A stretch of 64,000 bases of DNA from Planctomycetes bacterium syqfu (GCA_020974905.1 CP087563.1:6138001-6202000); one strand, 5' to 3'; counted from the first letter of the stretch, positions 1 through 9,100 are shown. Program-made: numbers and translations. The notes: generated by a model not told the origin, from the sequence alone.

Positions 1-318
1 TACCTTGAGAACTCACCCAACGCCTCCAGTGACAGCTATGACAACAGCGCATTGGTGGATTGGATTTTTGAAGCGACCTACGAATTTGAGATTGATGGCG
101 ATGTGCTGGGTAATCAGTTTGTCTTGGGTGATGGTGAATGGCTTAACGGTTTTGAACTGTATCTGGATGACCTGCATGCCTCGCCCAACAAGCGATCCGA
201 GTTTGCAGGCATCACGCCACCGCCACCTTCAGCGGTTCCCGAACCGTCTTCTGCCGCCTTGCTTGGGTTGGCTGCGATGGGATTGCTCGCGCGTCGTCGC
301 CGCAGTTCACGTCGCTAA
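1..318 (+). CDS. PEP-CTERM sorting-domain protein, 3' end only
   Basis: The frame is open from the first base of the window, so the gene starts upstream. The visible 105 codons end in a textbook PEP-CTERM tail: a VPEPSS motif at 234-251, a short hydrophobic helix (AALLGLAAMGLLA) and a terminal run of arginines. In this family the tail directs an exported protein to an exosortase, which removes it and releases or anchors the protein at the cell surface. The preceding part is acidic and rich in Gly, Asn and Asp, as is usual for extracellular planctomycete proteins, but no catalytic domain can be seen in what remains. The role is therefore unknown beyond surface export. Confidence 0.85.
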   Translation, partial: YLENSPNASSDSYDNSALVDWIFEATYEFEIDGDVLGNQFVLGDGEWLNGFELYLDDLHASPNKRSEFAGITPPPPSAVPEPSSAALLGLAAMGLLARRRRSSRR

Positions 319-375
319 GTGATGAACAAAACTTGATCATGTATAAGGCACGTTGGGTGATCCTGGCGTGTCTTT

Positions 376-1461
376 TCAATTGGCAAAGGCACGGGCGACC
401 GCATCATGTGTGATCTTGCCAGCACGCATGTTCAGCGCGGAGGCAAAGGCCGGATCGCTGGCAATGAGTGTGTCCAGATCGGTGTTGGCCAGCTTGAGCA
501 CATACGGCTGCGTGGCATGACACAACGCCTGCGTACTCGTGCGACCCACCGCACCGGGCATGTTCGAAACACAGTAATGCACCACGTTATCCACGATGAA
601 TGTCGGATCAGCATGCGATGTTGGTTTTGATGTTTCGACACAGCCACCCTGGTCCACGCCCACGTCCACTATCACGCTGCCGGGTTTCATGGTCTTGAGC
701 ATGTCCCTTGGGATAAGCACGGGTGTTCGACCACCGGGGATGAGCACCGCGCCGATGATCAAGTCCGCCCGCGCTGCATACTCAGCAATGGCATGCGGGT
801 CGGAGTACACCGTGTGGACATTGGGGGGCATCACGTCATCCAGATATCGCAGGCGATCCAGGTTGATGTCCATGATCACCACCCGCGCCCCAAGACCTGC
901 AGCGATGCGCGCTGCATTGGTCCCGACCACGCCCGCACCAAGTACCAGCACTTCACCGGCTTCGACACCGGGTACGCCACCAAGCAGAATCCCGCGACCC
1001 ATGGTCGGTTTTTCCAGGTACTTGGCACCTTCCTGAATCGACATTCTGCCTGCGACTTCACTCATGGGGGTGAGCAGGGGGAGTGTGCCATGCGCGTCGG
1101 TGAGTGTCTCGTATGCCACGGCGGTGATGCCTGCATTCAAACACGCCTGCGTTAATTCATGGCTTGCTGCAAAGTGGAAATAGGTGAAGACGATTTGATC
1201 CTGTCGCAGCAACGGCCATTCGTCTTTGAGTGGTTCCTTGACCTTGACGATCATCTGCGCTTGGCCAAAGACCTCTTGAGCGTTGTCGATGAGTGTGGCG
1301 CCAGCTTGCTCATAGTCGCTGTCTTCATAGCCACTGCCGACACCTGCGTTGGTTTGGACGAGGACCTGGTGTCCTGCCTTGGTGAGTAACTCCACGCCAA
1401 CGGGAAGGACTGAGACGCGATATTCGTGTTGCTTGGTTTCTTTGGGGATGCCGATGATCAT
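376..1461 (-). CDS. ald: Alanine dehydrogenase
   Basis: A 361-residue NAD-dependent L-alanine dehydrogenase, which interconverts alanine and pyruvate plus ammonia in the cytoplasm. The N-terminal half starts MIIGIPKE and carries the family's substrate residues: R15, K75 in the VKVKEP motif and the catalytic H96 in YFHFAAS. The Rossmann half has GAGVVGTNAA, and the C-terminal part has the NMPGAVGRTST motif. Length matches the family. The start at 1461 is chosen because GGAGG lies about 8 nt upstream; an in-frame ATG 15 codons earlier lacks such a site. It appears to be a single-gene unit. Confidence 0.96.
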   Translation of the reverse strand: MIIGIPKETKQHEYRVSVLPVGVELLTKAGHQVLVQTNAGVGSGYEDSDYEQAGATLIDNAQEVFGQAQMIVKVKEPLKDEWPLLRQDQIVFTYFHFAASHELTQACLNAGITAVAYETLTDAHGTLPLLTPMSEVAGRMSIQEGAKYLEKPTMGRGILLGGVPGVEAGEVLVLGAGVVGTNAARIAAGLGARVVIMDINLDRLRYLDDVMPPNVHTVYSDPHAIAEYAARADLIIGAVLIPGGRTPVLIPRDMLKTMKPGSVIVDVGVDQGGCVETSKPTSHADPTFIVDNVVHYCVSNMPGAVGRTSTQALCHATQPYVLKLANTDLDTLIASDPAFASALNMRAGKITHDAVARAFAN

Positions 1462-1564
1462 GAGGTGACCTCCATACTGCTTGTTGGACCGATCTCCATT
1501 ATGCATTACGCAGGTTCATGTCGCAATGGTTTTAGAGCAATTCATACAATTAAACTTCACATCC

Positions 1565-1650
1565 CGTCACTCCCGCGCAGGCGGGAGTCCAGTGGAACTT
1601 GCAAGGGCGCACAGAATACCACTGGATTCCCGCCTGCGTGGGAATGGCGA
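1565..1650. repeat. Dispersed palindromic repeat, copy 1
   Basis: An imperfect inverted repeat whose arms read like GTCACTCCCGCGCAGGCGGG and the reverse complement CCCGCCTGCGTGGGAATGGC, flanking about 30 variable bases that begin and end in CCAGT/ACTGG. A second copy lies at 60392-60477. The arms are near-identical between the copies and the centre is not, as expected for REP-like elements spread across genomes. It sits between ald (upstream side) and the RdgC-like gene (downstream end). Confidence 0.8.
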
Positions 1651-1659
1651 AATCAACGT

Positions 1660-2904
1660 TTACTTGCGTTTGCGGCTTTGAATCCACTTGCTGATGGCTT
1701 CCTTACGGGTTGCCCATGCATTGGGTTCCATGCGAACGCTCAGGAATTTGGCATACATCCCTGTGAAAATCTCTGCGATGCGACGACACGAAAGAATGCG
1801 TGCTTCGATGACTTCACGCGGTGACTGGGCTTCATCCGGATCAGGCAATTTTACGGATGAGAGAATCATCATGTCTGCTTGGAAGGTCAGTTCCCATTGT
1901 TCGTTGGAGCCTTCGTCAGCGACGATCATGCCTGCCTTGCGAGGCCACTTGCCGGTGACCAGTGCGTCAGCCGCTTCGACCAGTCGCGTCGGACCATCGC
2001 CGGTGAGAGTCTGCTTGCCACCGACTTCCCAGGCACAGTCCATGGCCAGGGAGCGATCGAAAAGAATGCCGATGCTGTCCTTGCGTGGCGCACCTTCGAC
2101 ATCAATTTCAACCGAGCCTTCGTGTTCTTCAAGAATCCACCACATCCACAGCAGAAACTCGTTGCCCAGAAAGTCCTTCATGTCGATGCTGGCGGTTGCC
2201 CAGGGTACCAATGGGATGGAGATGTCCTGGCCCGGTGCTGCGTCTTCGTGGTTCTCCGTTGCACCAGCAGGGGGAGCGGTGAAGGCAGACGGGCGAATGT
2301 CCTCAAAGTCGCGCGTCTCGCCCTTGGACGAGAGTATCTGACGCGCAATGCCACCGGAGGTCAGTTGATCCAGTTCAATGTTGAAACTGTCGCGCATGAT
2401 CTTGTGAAGCTCGTCGACAATGGCGTTACCGACTGCACCGCAGAACAGTTCCTTGCGTTGCAAATCCCAGAGGATTGGCACCATTTTTGATTTGCGATAT
2501 TTCCCCGCTGCCAATTCCTCCTGAAGTTGACGGCTGGTCAACTCATTGGCTTCGCGCTTCTCGGCTTTGGAGAGAAAGCCCAGTGAATCGTCCTTGGTCG
2601 AGGCAACGGCCTGCTCGTGCATGCGTTTGTAGGCCTGCTTGATATCCGAGGGGACTTTGTGTGTGTCGATGCGCAGGGCAAAGAGCAACGCCGGGCCGAA
2701 CCCGTTTTTGGCGTAGGTGAATTGCGTGTCAAAAACATGCTCACCGGTGACAAAACCGACTTCGATTTCCTGAGGCACGCCGATGGACTGTTCCTTAAAG
2801 GCAAACTCACTGAGAATGGAGATGGCAGTTTCATCTGCAGCAGCGGGGGCATCGCCGGAGACCGCAAAGCGGCAGAAGGTGGCACGACCGGTGTGAAAGG
2901 ACAT
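1660..2904 (-). CDS. RdgC-like protein
   Basis: A 414-residue soluble protein with no signal peptide or membrane helix. A central stretch (about residues 90-190) has a charged lysine/arginine helix (SKAEKREANELTSRQLQEEL), then a proline/isoleucine strand and a segment on alternating hydrophobic residues leading to LHKIMRDSFNIELDQL. This order resembles RdgC, a toroidal DNA-binding protein that modulates RecA. The match is by eye and is weak outside this core; the C-terminal third (WILEEHEGS to the end) is unlike E. coli RdgC. Length exceeds that of E. coli RdgC (about 300 aa). The start is ATG with GAGG upstream. If the call is wrong, it is an uncharacterised cytoplasmic protein. Confidence 0.45.
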   Translation of the reverse strand: MSFHTGRATFCRFAVSGDAPAAADETAISILSEFAFKEQSIGVPQEIEVGFVTGEHVFDTQFTYAKNGFGPALLFALRIDTHKVPSDIKQAYKRMHEQAVASTKDDSLGFLSKAEKREANELTSRQLQEELAAGKYRKSKMVPILWDLQRKELFCGAVGNAIVDELHKIMRDSFNIELDQLTSGGIARQILSSKGETRDFEDIRPSAFTAPPAGATENHEDAAPGQDISIPLVPWATASIDMKDFLGNEFLLWMWWILEEHEGSVEIDVEGAPRKDSIGILFDRSLAMDCAWEVGGKQTLTGDGPTRLVEAADALVTGKWPRKAGMIVADEGSNEQWELTFQADMMILSSVKLPDPDEAQSPREVIEARILSCRRIAEIFTGMYAKFLSVRMEPNAWATRKEAISKWIQSRKRK

Positions 2905-2968
2905 ATTGCAAGCGCCTCAAAAAATGAGTGTTCAAGTTCAAGTCAATGTTCAATAGCAGGGTGATAGT

Positions 2969-3319
2969 TTACGGCAAAGCTTCAAAGGCTTCATCCATGT
3001 TGCGAACGATCGTGAATTTCATCGTCAGCTTGGTCAGGTCGAACAGATCCTGCACCCGTCGATTCATGCAGCAGAGGACAAGCTTGCCCTGGCGGTTGAG
3101 CATGGAGTTGTTGATCATCAGCAGCATCCCCAGCGAGGCCGAAGACAGGTGTTCGACTTCTTCAAAGCTGATGATGAGTTTGGGGTCGGCAGTTTTGTCA
3201 ATGATCTGGACAATCTCCGGGCCAATCTGTTCAGGCGGCATGTTTTGAAGAATGCACTCCGCCAATTTGACGATGTGAATGCCTTCTTCAATGGTGACCG
3301 GAAAGGTGCCGTCTGACAT
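2969..3319 (-). CDS. STAS-domain anti-sigma factor antagonist
   Basis: A 116-residue stand-alone STAS domain. The motif EHLSSASLGMLLMIN at residues 54-68 contains the phosphorylatable serine seen in SpoIIAA/RsbV proteins, which bind a kinase-type anti-sigma factor when unphosphorylated. GGAG sits about 8 nt before the ATG. No anti-sigma kinase gene lies next to it: upstream is a peroxiredoxin and downstream the RdgC-like gene. Its partner must therefore be encoded elsewhere. The fold call is firm; the pathway is inferred from the family. Confidence 0.85.
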   Translation of the reverse strand: MSDGTFPVTIEEGIHIVKLAECILQNMPPEQIGPEIVQIIDKTADPKLIISFEEVEHLSSASLGMLLMINNSMLNRQGKLVLCCMNRRVQDLFDLTKLTMKFTIVRNMDEAFEALP

Positions 3320-3387
3320 GTGAAGCTCCGCTGGGAAATTTACCTGATACGCACATAATTTAGCGTGTCAGGGGGTCTGCTGCAAAG

Positions 3388-3936
3388 TCAGGAAGCCCGA
3401 TTTCTCGCAGCCTCAAGCGCTTCGATCGTACCTTTGGCTTGATTCACCGTTAAACGTTGGACAATCTGCCCACTGGGATCAACCAGAATCGCCGTCCGCT
3501 GTGTCACGCCGTTGTAATCGCCACCTTTCCAGGCGCCGTACATTTTGGTCACCTTGGTGTGTTCATCACCTAAAAGCGTGAACGGCAATTGATACTTGGC
3601 GCGATATACATCCACCATGTCCGGCATCTCAACACAAATGGCAAGCGGGGTTGCATTCACCTGGCCGAGGTTACGGATCAACCCGGTGAACTCGTTGGCC
3701 TGACAGGCACAGGCGGGCGTGTCACTGAGCGGGAAGAAGTACAGCAGGACCCATTGTCCACGCAGAGCACTGAGCTGGACCATCTGCCCGTCATGGTTCT
3801 GCAGCGTGAAGTCCGGGGCGGTGCGTGTCAGGGTGGGGGTCGCATGACGGTGTGTCGTGGGGGTGGATTCACAGCCAGTCAGGGGAATCACTGACAGGAT
3901 GGCAATCAGGAATGTGATGAGGTGGGCGTGTCGCAT
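3388..3936 (-). CDS. Lipoprotein peroxiredoxin (Bcp/PrxQ type)
   Basis: A 182-residue thiol peroxidase anchored outside the cytoplasm. The N-terminus is a lipoprotein signal with the lipobox LTGC at about residue 20, followed by a Thr/His-rich linker. The thioredoxin-fold domain starts at APDFTLQNHDG and has the peroxidatic motif DTPACACQANEF; the first Cys replaces the canonical TPGC site, and a second Cys two residues later could resolve it. The conserved arginine is present in GVTQRTAI. The ATG at 3936 is preferred to a GTG two codons upstream because it starts the positively charged signal. It probably detoxifies periplasmic peroxides. Confidence 0.85.
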   Translation of the reverse strand: MRHAHLITFLIAILSVIPLTGCESTPTTHRHATPTLTRTAPDFTLQNHDGQMVQLSALRGQWVLLYFFPLSDTPACACQANEFTGLIRNLGQVNATPLAICVEMPDMVDVYRAKYQLPFTLLGDEHTKVTKMYGAWKGGDYNGVTQRTAILVDPSGQIVQRLTVNQAKGTIEALEAARNRAS

Positions 3937-4011
3937 TTGCACAATTGCTCCAGCGTTATAGGATGAACAGACTGTTGGTACGAAACTTTATCAATGTAAC
4001 GGGATTTGCGC

Positions 4012-4497
4012 ATGAGTGACAACTATCCACAGGTGAAAATGGAAACTTCTCAAGGCACGTTGACCATCGAGCTCTGGCCCGACGTTGCACCAGGACACAC
4101 GGAAAACTTTCTCAAGCTCGCACGCCAGGGATTCTATGACGGCTTGACTTTTCATCGCATTCTCCCTGAGTTTGTCATTCAAGGCGGTTGTCCACGCGGT
4201 GACGGCACTGGTGGTCCGGGTTGGACCATCAAGGCTGAGTTCAACGACCGTGAACATGTCAAAGGTGTCCTTTCCATGGCACGCTCGGCACATCCTGACT
4301 CGGCGGGTAGCCAGTTCTTTATCTGCCTTGGCCGCGAACGCTGTCAGCATCTTGATGGTCAATACACAGGCTTTGGCAAAGTTCTCGAAGGACTCGACGT
4401 CGTGGACAAGATTGCTGCAACCCCGTTGACCGACATGCGTGCCGGCTCACCGGTCAAAGCTCCGACGATCAACAAAGTCACCATCCTCGGTGAGTGA
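4012..4497 (+). CDS. Peptidyl-prolyl cis-trans isomerase (cyclophilin)
   Basis: A 161-residue cyclophilin that catalyses proline isomerisation during protein folding. It has the bacterial signature order: IELWPDVAPGHTENFLKL, then YDGLTFHRILPEFVIQGGCPRGDGTGGPG, then the SAGSQFFICL motif with the core Phe, and HLDGQYTGFGKV. There is no signal peptide, so it is cytoplasmic. It is the only plus-strand gene in the first 11 kb apart from the truncated first gene, and it ends just before a strong terminator. Confidence 0.94.
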   Translation: MSDNYPQVKMETSQGTLTIELWPDVAPGHTENFLKLARQGFYDGLTFHRILPEFVIQGGCPRGDGTGGPGWTIKAEFNDREHVKGVLSMARSAHPDSAGSQFFICLGRERCQHLDGQYTGFGKVLEGLDVVDKIAATPLTDMRAGSPVKAPTINKVTILGE

Positions 4498-4523
4498 TCG
4501 CAGCCGCTGAATATCCAAAAATA

Positions 4524-4557
4524 AAAACACCGTGATGTGAAAGTCACGGTGTTTTTT
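4524..4557. terminator. Bidirectional Rho-independent terminator
   Basis: A perfect 12-bp stem (AAAACACCGTGA / TCACGGTGTTTT) with an 8-nt loop, followed by T6 on the plus strand and by A-rich sequence that gives a T run on the other strand. It lies between the convergent cyclophilin and anti-sigma genes and can serve both. Confidence 0.92.
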
Positions 4558-4576
4558 ATGTTCTTTTCAGTCCGAT

Positions 4577-5485
4577 TCATGCACCACTGGTGGTCGTTCC
4601 GTTGAGGGCGACATAGGCTTTCTGGATGTTGGTGTAGGTGTCACCGACGATGTAGTAAACCATGTTGTCATGACGCCAGGCGATGATCGGATGTTGACTT
4701 TCCGGGCCGCGGATGCGGAAGACCTTGTCGGGGACCAGGTCCAACGTGCCGTCATCGGGGGTGATCCAGAGACTGATGGTGTCGTTCTTGCCGGTGGGAT
4801 TGATGGACTTGTAAACCAGGTGGGCGGCTTTACCGTTGGGGATGGCACACGGACCGGCGCCGGCAAACTTGTAGCCGGCATTGCTCAGGTCCAGGCAGGG
4901 ATAAGCTTGGCCACCCAGATGTTCGCTGATTACCTTGGGCATCTCTTCAATGCCATGCGGGTTGGAAGCGAAGTTGTGCAGACGGGTGATTTCCTTGGCA
5001 CAGGTATTATGTCGGTTGGCAAAGCGATCCACCTGAGTCGTCGGCAGAATCGATGCTGCCGTGTAATCGTTGAAGCCGGGAATATGTTCGGAGTCGGCCT
5101 TGGCGGAGTACTCAAAGCCGGGGGTGACGACAGGTTGGTTAAAGTACATGAACAGGGACAGGCAAATCGCCACGGCTGCTGCAAGACCACTGAGCATCGC
5201 CGTCACCTGGTAAGGGCGAATGCGAGCGATCACCGCGTCCTGTTGCTCATCAATGCTCGGTTCTTCGAGCATCTGCATCACCGACTGCCTGAGCATGTCC
5301 GGCATCGGTGGGCAGTCGGAGGTCATACACCGGCAGACACTGTCACGCAGCTGCTGCTGATGGGCGACACGTGCTGTGGCGTTGGGGTCCATTTTCATGT
5401 GCTCCAACAGACGTAGATTCTGATCCACATCCAGTTCACCGTCAGCAAAGGCGGCCAGATATTTTTTACATTCGTTGCTGTTCAT
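4577..5485 (-). CDS. Membrane anti-sigma factor
   Basis: A 302-residue protein with a short N-terminal regulatory region, one membrane helix at about residues 94-115 (TAMLSGLAAAVAICLSLFMYF) and an extracytoplasmic C-terminal domain of about 185 residues. The N-terminus (NECKKYLAAFADGELD...LLEHMKMDP) is typical of zinc-finger-like anti-sigma domains, including the DGELD motif, although the HxxxCxxC zinc motif is not complete. It lies 74 nt downstream of the ECF sigma gene in the same orientation, which is the usual arrangement for a sigma/anti-sigma pair. The outer domain presumably senses an envelope signal; a redox role is possible because it holds several cysteines. Confidence 0.8.
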   Translation of the reverse strand: MNSNECKKYLAAFADGELDVDQNLRLLEHMKMDPNATARVAHQQQLRDSVCRCMTSDCPPMPDMLRQSVMQMLEEPSIDEQQDAVIARIRPYQVTAMLSGLAAAVAICLSLFMYFNQPVVTPGFEYSAKADSEHIPGFNDYTAASILPTTQVDRFANRHNTCAKEITRLHNFASNPHGIEEMPKVISEHLGGQAYPCLDLSNAGYKFAGAGPCAIPNGKAAHLVYKSINPTGKNDTISLWITPDDGTLDLVPDKVFRIRGPESQHPIIAWRHDNMVYYIVGDTYTNIQKAYVALNGTTTSGA

Positions 5486-5559
5486 AGCTACACACCTGAT
5501 ATATCAATACCAACATAAAGATATCGACACTTTTCCCCTTGGGAGTCTTTGATATGGCC

Positions 5560-6108
5560 TTACTCGGCCACAGAAATTCCATGCTCTTGAGCCAACTCAG
5601 CCAGTTGTTCCGACAGAACGCTTCGGGCACGATACAGACGGCTCATCACCGTCCCTAACGCCACGCCGAGTACATCGGCTATTTCCCGGTACTTCAAACC
5701 TTCCACCGCCCAGAGTAAAAGCACTTCGCGGTAGTGGTCGGGCAACTCGTGAATCGCGTCCTTGAGACGGTCATCGACTTGTTCCCAGTCCAGGGTTTCC
5801 AAATCCCAGCAGGGACTTGGCAGATTGATGTCATCCGGTGCCGATTCATGCCCGAGATCTTCCACGAGGGTTGGCGCGCGTTTGGCTTTGCCGATCTTCG
5901 TGTAAAACGCGTTGTGAAGAATCTTGAACAGCCAGGGCTTGATCCCATTTTCACGCAGTTCAAAACTCGACTCAGCACGCAGGGCTCGCAGGAATGTCTC
6001 CTGCACCAGATCCGATGCTTCGTCTGGATGACGGGTCAGATGAAAAGCCATTCGGTAAACCGAATCCATCTCTGCCATCATCAACTGTCTTGCTTGACTA
6101 TGAGCCAC
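5560..6108 (-). CDS. ECF-type RNA polymerase sigma factor
   Basis: A 182-residue sigma-70 family factor of the extracytoplasmic-function class. Region 2 is at residues 10-80, with DEASDLVQETFLRALR and the WLFKILHN motif. Region 4 is at 115-165, with ELPDHYREVLLLWAVEGLKYREIADVLGVALGTVMSRLYRAR, the helix-turn-helix that reads the -35 element. It sits directly upstream of its likely membrane anti-sigma factor. The pair should couple an envelope stress signal to transcription. Confidence 0.94.
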   Translation of the reverse strand: MAHSQARQLMMAEMDSVYRMAFHLTRHPDEASDLVQETFLRALRAESSFELRENGIKPWLFKILHNAFYTKIGKAKRAPTLVEDLGHESAPDDINLPSPCWDLETLDWEQVDDRLKDAIHELPDHYREVLLLWAVEGLKYREIADVLGVALGTVMSRLYRARSVLSEQLAELAQEHGISVAE

Positions 6109-6255
6109 TTTTCTATACTCCTGCCAACATTACCCGGCGTTGGTGGACATTATTCCACAGTCAACAAGAAAGTTGAACGGAATTTTGGCGTTTGAGACAA
6201 GTTGCAGAATGAGTTTGGTTTGCCCGTTGGGGGACATAATCGCGTTGGGGAAGCG

Positions 6256-7959
6256 TTATCGGCTGATCTCAAAGGTCCCAAACCAGAATGACTGCGGGGG
6301 CATGGATGCGAGTTGAAGCTTGTGTGTTTCACGGGGCAGTACCTGACCATGACCCGCAAGTTGTTTTAAATTCGAGACTTTCAGCCAGCGGGGCAGATCG
6401 CGATCCAGGTCCACCGACGCCTGCATGCCGTTACAGACCAATAGATATCCACTGCCTTTCTCTGGGTTCACTGAGACGAACCCCGACCAGTTTACGCCGT
6501 CCGGTTCCGTGCCGATGGGATAGACCGTACCGTCATGAATCGCCTGGCGATGGGCTTTCCACAAGTCCACCAGGGGGCGGACCTGCTCGAAATAATCACT
6601 GGGCAAATTCGAATTTTCAAACCAACCCAACGGCTGACAAAACATCAACGGTGCAAACAAACTCTCCGGGGAGATGTGTCCTGGTGCCAGCGGGTCGTTG
6701 GCATACAGGTCGGTGTTCCGCGTATTGTTCAGAAACATCATTCGTATCCGCATCGGGTCCACCCAGCGACTGAGTTGCCAGAGATTCCGAAATGTCTGGT
6801 GTGGCCAGTAATTGTGCCAATCACTGTAACGGTTGGTCACAAACAGCGGCCCGCAATCGATCCGACCGAAGTACCCCGGCCGACGGTTGAGTGTGATATC
6901 CAGGTCCACAATGATCTGGTGATTGGACTGCTTGCCCAGTGCATCAAAAAATGCCTGGAGATGTTCCTCGCCACGCGGAGTCCGTGAGTTGATCGCATCG
7001 AACTTGAAATGCCGAATACCGTAGGCTCTATGCAGACTCATGACAGTCTCCACGTCTTTCTCCCAATGGGCAAAGTCCTTGGCACTATCCAGGGCATACC
7101 ACAAGCCAAGCGACACACCCGCTTTCTCGGTCGCAGCGAGAATTGTTTCAAAACCATTGGGAAAACGCACTGGATCCGGCGACCAGAAGTTCGTGCTATG
7201 CTCCTGAAAGCCTTCCCATTTTCCATTGACTGTAGCAGCGTCGATGGAGTTAATGCTCCGACCTCTCTGCCAACCATCATCCAGTTGAATCACTTCGACA
7301 CCCAGACGTGCACCTGCCTCGATCTCCTGGAGAATAAACGCTTCGGTCATCCGTGAATCCTGCGAGCGATCGCCCCATGTGTTGGACAGAAAGTTGATTT
7401 CGTCCCAGCTCATGAGTTTTCGTTGGGCCTGATGCAGGGCGCGGGTTTGGCCGAGTTTGCCCCCGGTGTAGGTGATGATCTGCCAGGGATACGTTCCATC
7501 CTCACGGAGTTTGGCGGTAAAGCCACCTTCCTGATTGGAGACAATGATCAGATCCCAATTGGATTGCACCGCTCGAATCTCCGGCAGGGGGCCGAGTTTG
7601 ATTGCGATCTTACCCGTCTGATCAAGCACGTTTTCAAACACAAACAAATTGCCCTTGAGCTTGTGGCTTTCCACTGGATGCAATAGCCAGTCATCAACTT
7701 GGGCCAATTCATTATTGTGATCAGTAACATCCAGCAATGTCACCGACGTGAGCATCGTATGCTGTGGCAGGGTCAGATTGATCGTCTGAGGTTCTGATCC
7801 CACCAGGCTTGCAAAGGCATCACCAGGCGTCATCCGTTTGGAAGTCAGGACGAACAGCACGCAAACGATGAGAATCGCAAACAAAGTACTGGATAAACTC
7901 AGGGTGGTCACCAAGCGGTAAAGGCCTATGCGCCCTGGCTTGCTGTGATCTGAAGTCAT
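6256..7959 (-). CDS. GH36-type alpha-galactosidase, membrane-anchored
   Basis: A 567-residue glycoside hydrolase of the GH36/melibiase clan. An N-terminal membrane helix at about residues 14-40 (LYRLVTTLSLSSTLFAILIVCVLFVL) anchors or exports it. The catalytic barrel contains GVEVIQLDDGWQRGR and the HFKFDAINSR strand, whose Asp is the expected nucleophile, followed by a DCGPLFVTNRYSD segment. The C-terminus forms the usual beta domain (VNPEKGSGYLLVCNG). It is clearly a paralogue of the 10117-11706 gene, which lacks the anchor. The two probably cleave alpha-galactosides on the two sides of a membrane, or on different substrates. The exact substrate is not visible. Confidence 0.85.
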   Translation of the reverse strand: MTSDHSKPGRIGLYRLVTTLSLSSTLFAILIVCVLFVLTSKRMTPGDAFASLVGSEPQTINLTLPQHTMLTSVTLLDVTDHNNELAQVDDWLLHPVESHKLKGNLFVFENVLDQTGKIAIKLGPLPEIRAVQSNWDLIIVSNQEGGFTAKLREDGTYPWQIITYTGGKLGQTRALHQAQRKLMSWDEINFLSNTWGDRSQDSRMTEAFILQEIEAGARLGVEVIQLDDGWQRGRSINSIDAATVNGKWEGFQEHSTNFWSPDPVRFPNGFETILAATEKAGVSLGLWYALDSAKDFAHWEKDVETVMSLHRAYGIRHFKFDAINSRTPRGEEHLQAFFDALGKQSNHQIIVDLDITLNRRPGYFGRIDCGPLFVTNRYSDWHNYWPHQTFRNLWQLSRWVDPMRIRMMFLNNTRNTDLYANDPLAPGHISPESLFAPLMFCQPLGWFENSNLPSDYFEQVRPLVDLWKAHRQAIHDGTVYPIGTEPDGVNWSGFVSVNPEKGSGYLLVCNGMQASVDLDRDLPRWLKVSNLKQLAGHGQVLPRETHKLQLASMPPQSFWFGTFEISR

Positions 7960-8072
7960 ATCGGACCCTCTGTTTTCGAGCGTTTATATCAAGAACCTTG
8001 CGACTTATTGGAACTATCGGCCTATTTCTGATGTGAATTTCGTTTCCATGCCCGAATCATGACCAAACATGC

Positions 8073-8105
8073 AAAAACACCGACATACATCTGGAATGCC
8101 GGTGT
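8073..8105 (-). terminator. Terminator downstream of the PhyH gene
   Basis: On the minus strand, ACACCG and CGGTGT arms enclose a 17-nt loop and are followed by TTTTTG. It lies 80 nt after the stop codon of the PhyH gene and ahead of the membrane GH36 gene, so the two are likely separate transcripts. Confidence 0.65.
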
Positions 8106-8133
8106 CTGTTTGTGGTCATGACGTCTTGAATCA

Positions 8134-8170
8134 CAAGCCGCCAGATAAGATCAAAGATCGAAACTGACGG
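8134..8170 (+). repeat. 37-bp dispersed repeat, copy 1
   Basis: One of three 37-bp sequences starting CAAGCCGC and ending CTGACGG or CTGATGG, at 8134, 38773 and 40234, all in the same orientation and all just outside coding regions. Identity is about 80-90 percent. The inner part is an imperfect palindrome (CAGAT...ATCTG around GATC repeats). See the corresponding finding. Confidence 0.8.
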
Positions 8171-8185
8171 ACGTTGCGTGATTTG

Positions 8186-9100
8186 TTAATCCGTGATCTT
8201 TTCCTGACGGTTGCTGTGACCTGCGTAAAACGCATCAGCGATGGTGTCCACCTCGTTGAATTGGATCAAGGCCTGCTTGCCATGCAGGTGACAGGTCCGC
8301 CCATCACGCCAGGCCCATTCGCCACGTTCACATTTGTCTGCTTTGACAAAGCCATTGATGTACAGGCGGCGATCCTGGAACTCCGTGGTGTTAAAGCCGC
8401 CCCCGTGCACCGTATAGGCACTCCACAATGCCACATCACCGGGGTTGAGCACCATGTCCCTGATACGGCCATCCTTTTCATACTCCGGCACGTTGTACAA
8501 CGCGGTGTGGTATGGATCATGCTCGTAGTCCTTGTGTGATCCGGGGACGACTTTCATCGCGCCGTTCTCAGCACGATGCGGATCGATGGCAATGCCGGTT
8601 TGGACCCATGACGGGAACAGGTCATGGAACGCTTCGACCGGCTGACGCGAACGCACATCACGATGCAATGGCCATGTCACACGCGAGCCGGGCTTTTTCC
8701 AGTGCAGTTGGTTGATGATCTGTTTGATATTGATGCCGATGAGCGGTTCGAGAATCATCAGCAGCCGCGGGTCGGTGCGGTAGTGATCCATCACCGGGTC
8801 ATGATAGGACGGCCATTGCATGCCACGCACGAGACTTTCCTCGTTTTCCTTGTCGATCCAGATGACAGTATTCTGTTTACGCCATGTGTGTCCAAGCAGT
8901 TGGCCGGTGAATTTCCAACGGTCACATGCTGCTGAGAGTTGCTCGATTTCGTGGGGTGCAAAGACATTGCGGATGATGGTGTAGCCTTCCTCCCAATACT
9001 GATCCACATGTGCCTGGGTCATGGGGTTTTGCGGGTTGGCGGTACTGATGGGCTGTTGTTTGTCGGATTCGACATGCTGTTGGCTGGTGGTCGCGGTCAT
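8186..9100 (-). CDS. Phytanoyl-CoA dioxygenase (PhyH) family protein
   Basis: A 304-residue Fe(II)/2-oxoglutarate-dependent oxygenase. The iron ligands are the HRD in WPLHRDVRS and the His in AYTVHGGGFN, and the 2-oxoglutarate arginine is likely in QDRRLYINGF. The N-terminus (QAHVDQYWEEGYTIIRNVF) is the standard PhyH opening. Planctomycetes have many such enzymes of unknown substrate. It overlaps the upstream IclR gene by 4 nt (ATGA), so both are translated together and the regulator probably controls this enzyme. The PhyH fold is certain; the substrate is unknown, perhaps a sugar- or compatible-solute-related compound given the neighbours. Confidence 0.88.
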   Translation of the reverse strand: MTATTSQQHVESDKQQPISTANPQNPMTQAHVDQYWEEGYTIIRNVFAPHEIEQLSAACDRWKFTGQLLGHTWRKQNTVIWIDKENEESLVRGMQWPSYHDPVMDHYRTDPRLLMILEPLIGINIKQIINQLHWKKPGSRVTWPLHRDVRSRQPVEAFHDLFPSWVQTGIAIDPHRAENGAMKVVPGSHKDYEHDPYHTALYNVPEYEKDGRIRDMVLNPGDVALWSAYTVHGGGFNTTEFQDRRLYINGFVKADKCERGEWAWRDGRTCHLHGKQALIQFNEVDTIADAFYAGHSNRQEKITD

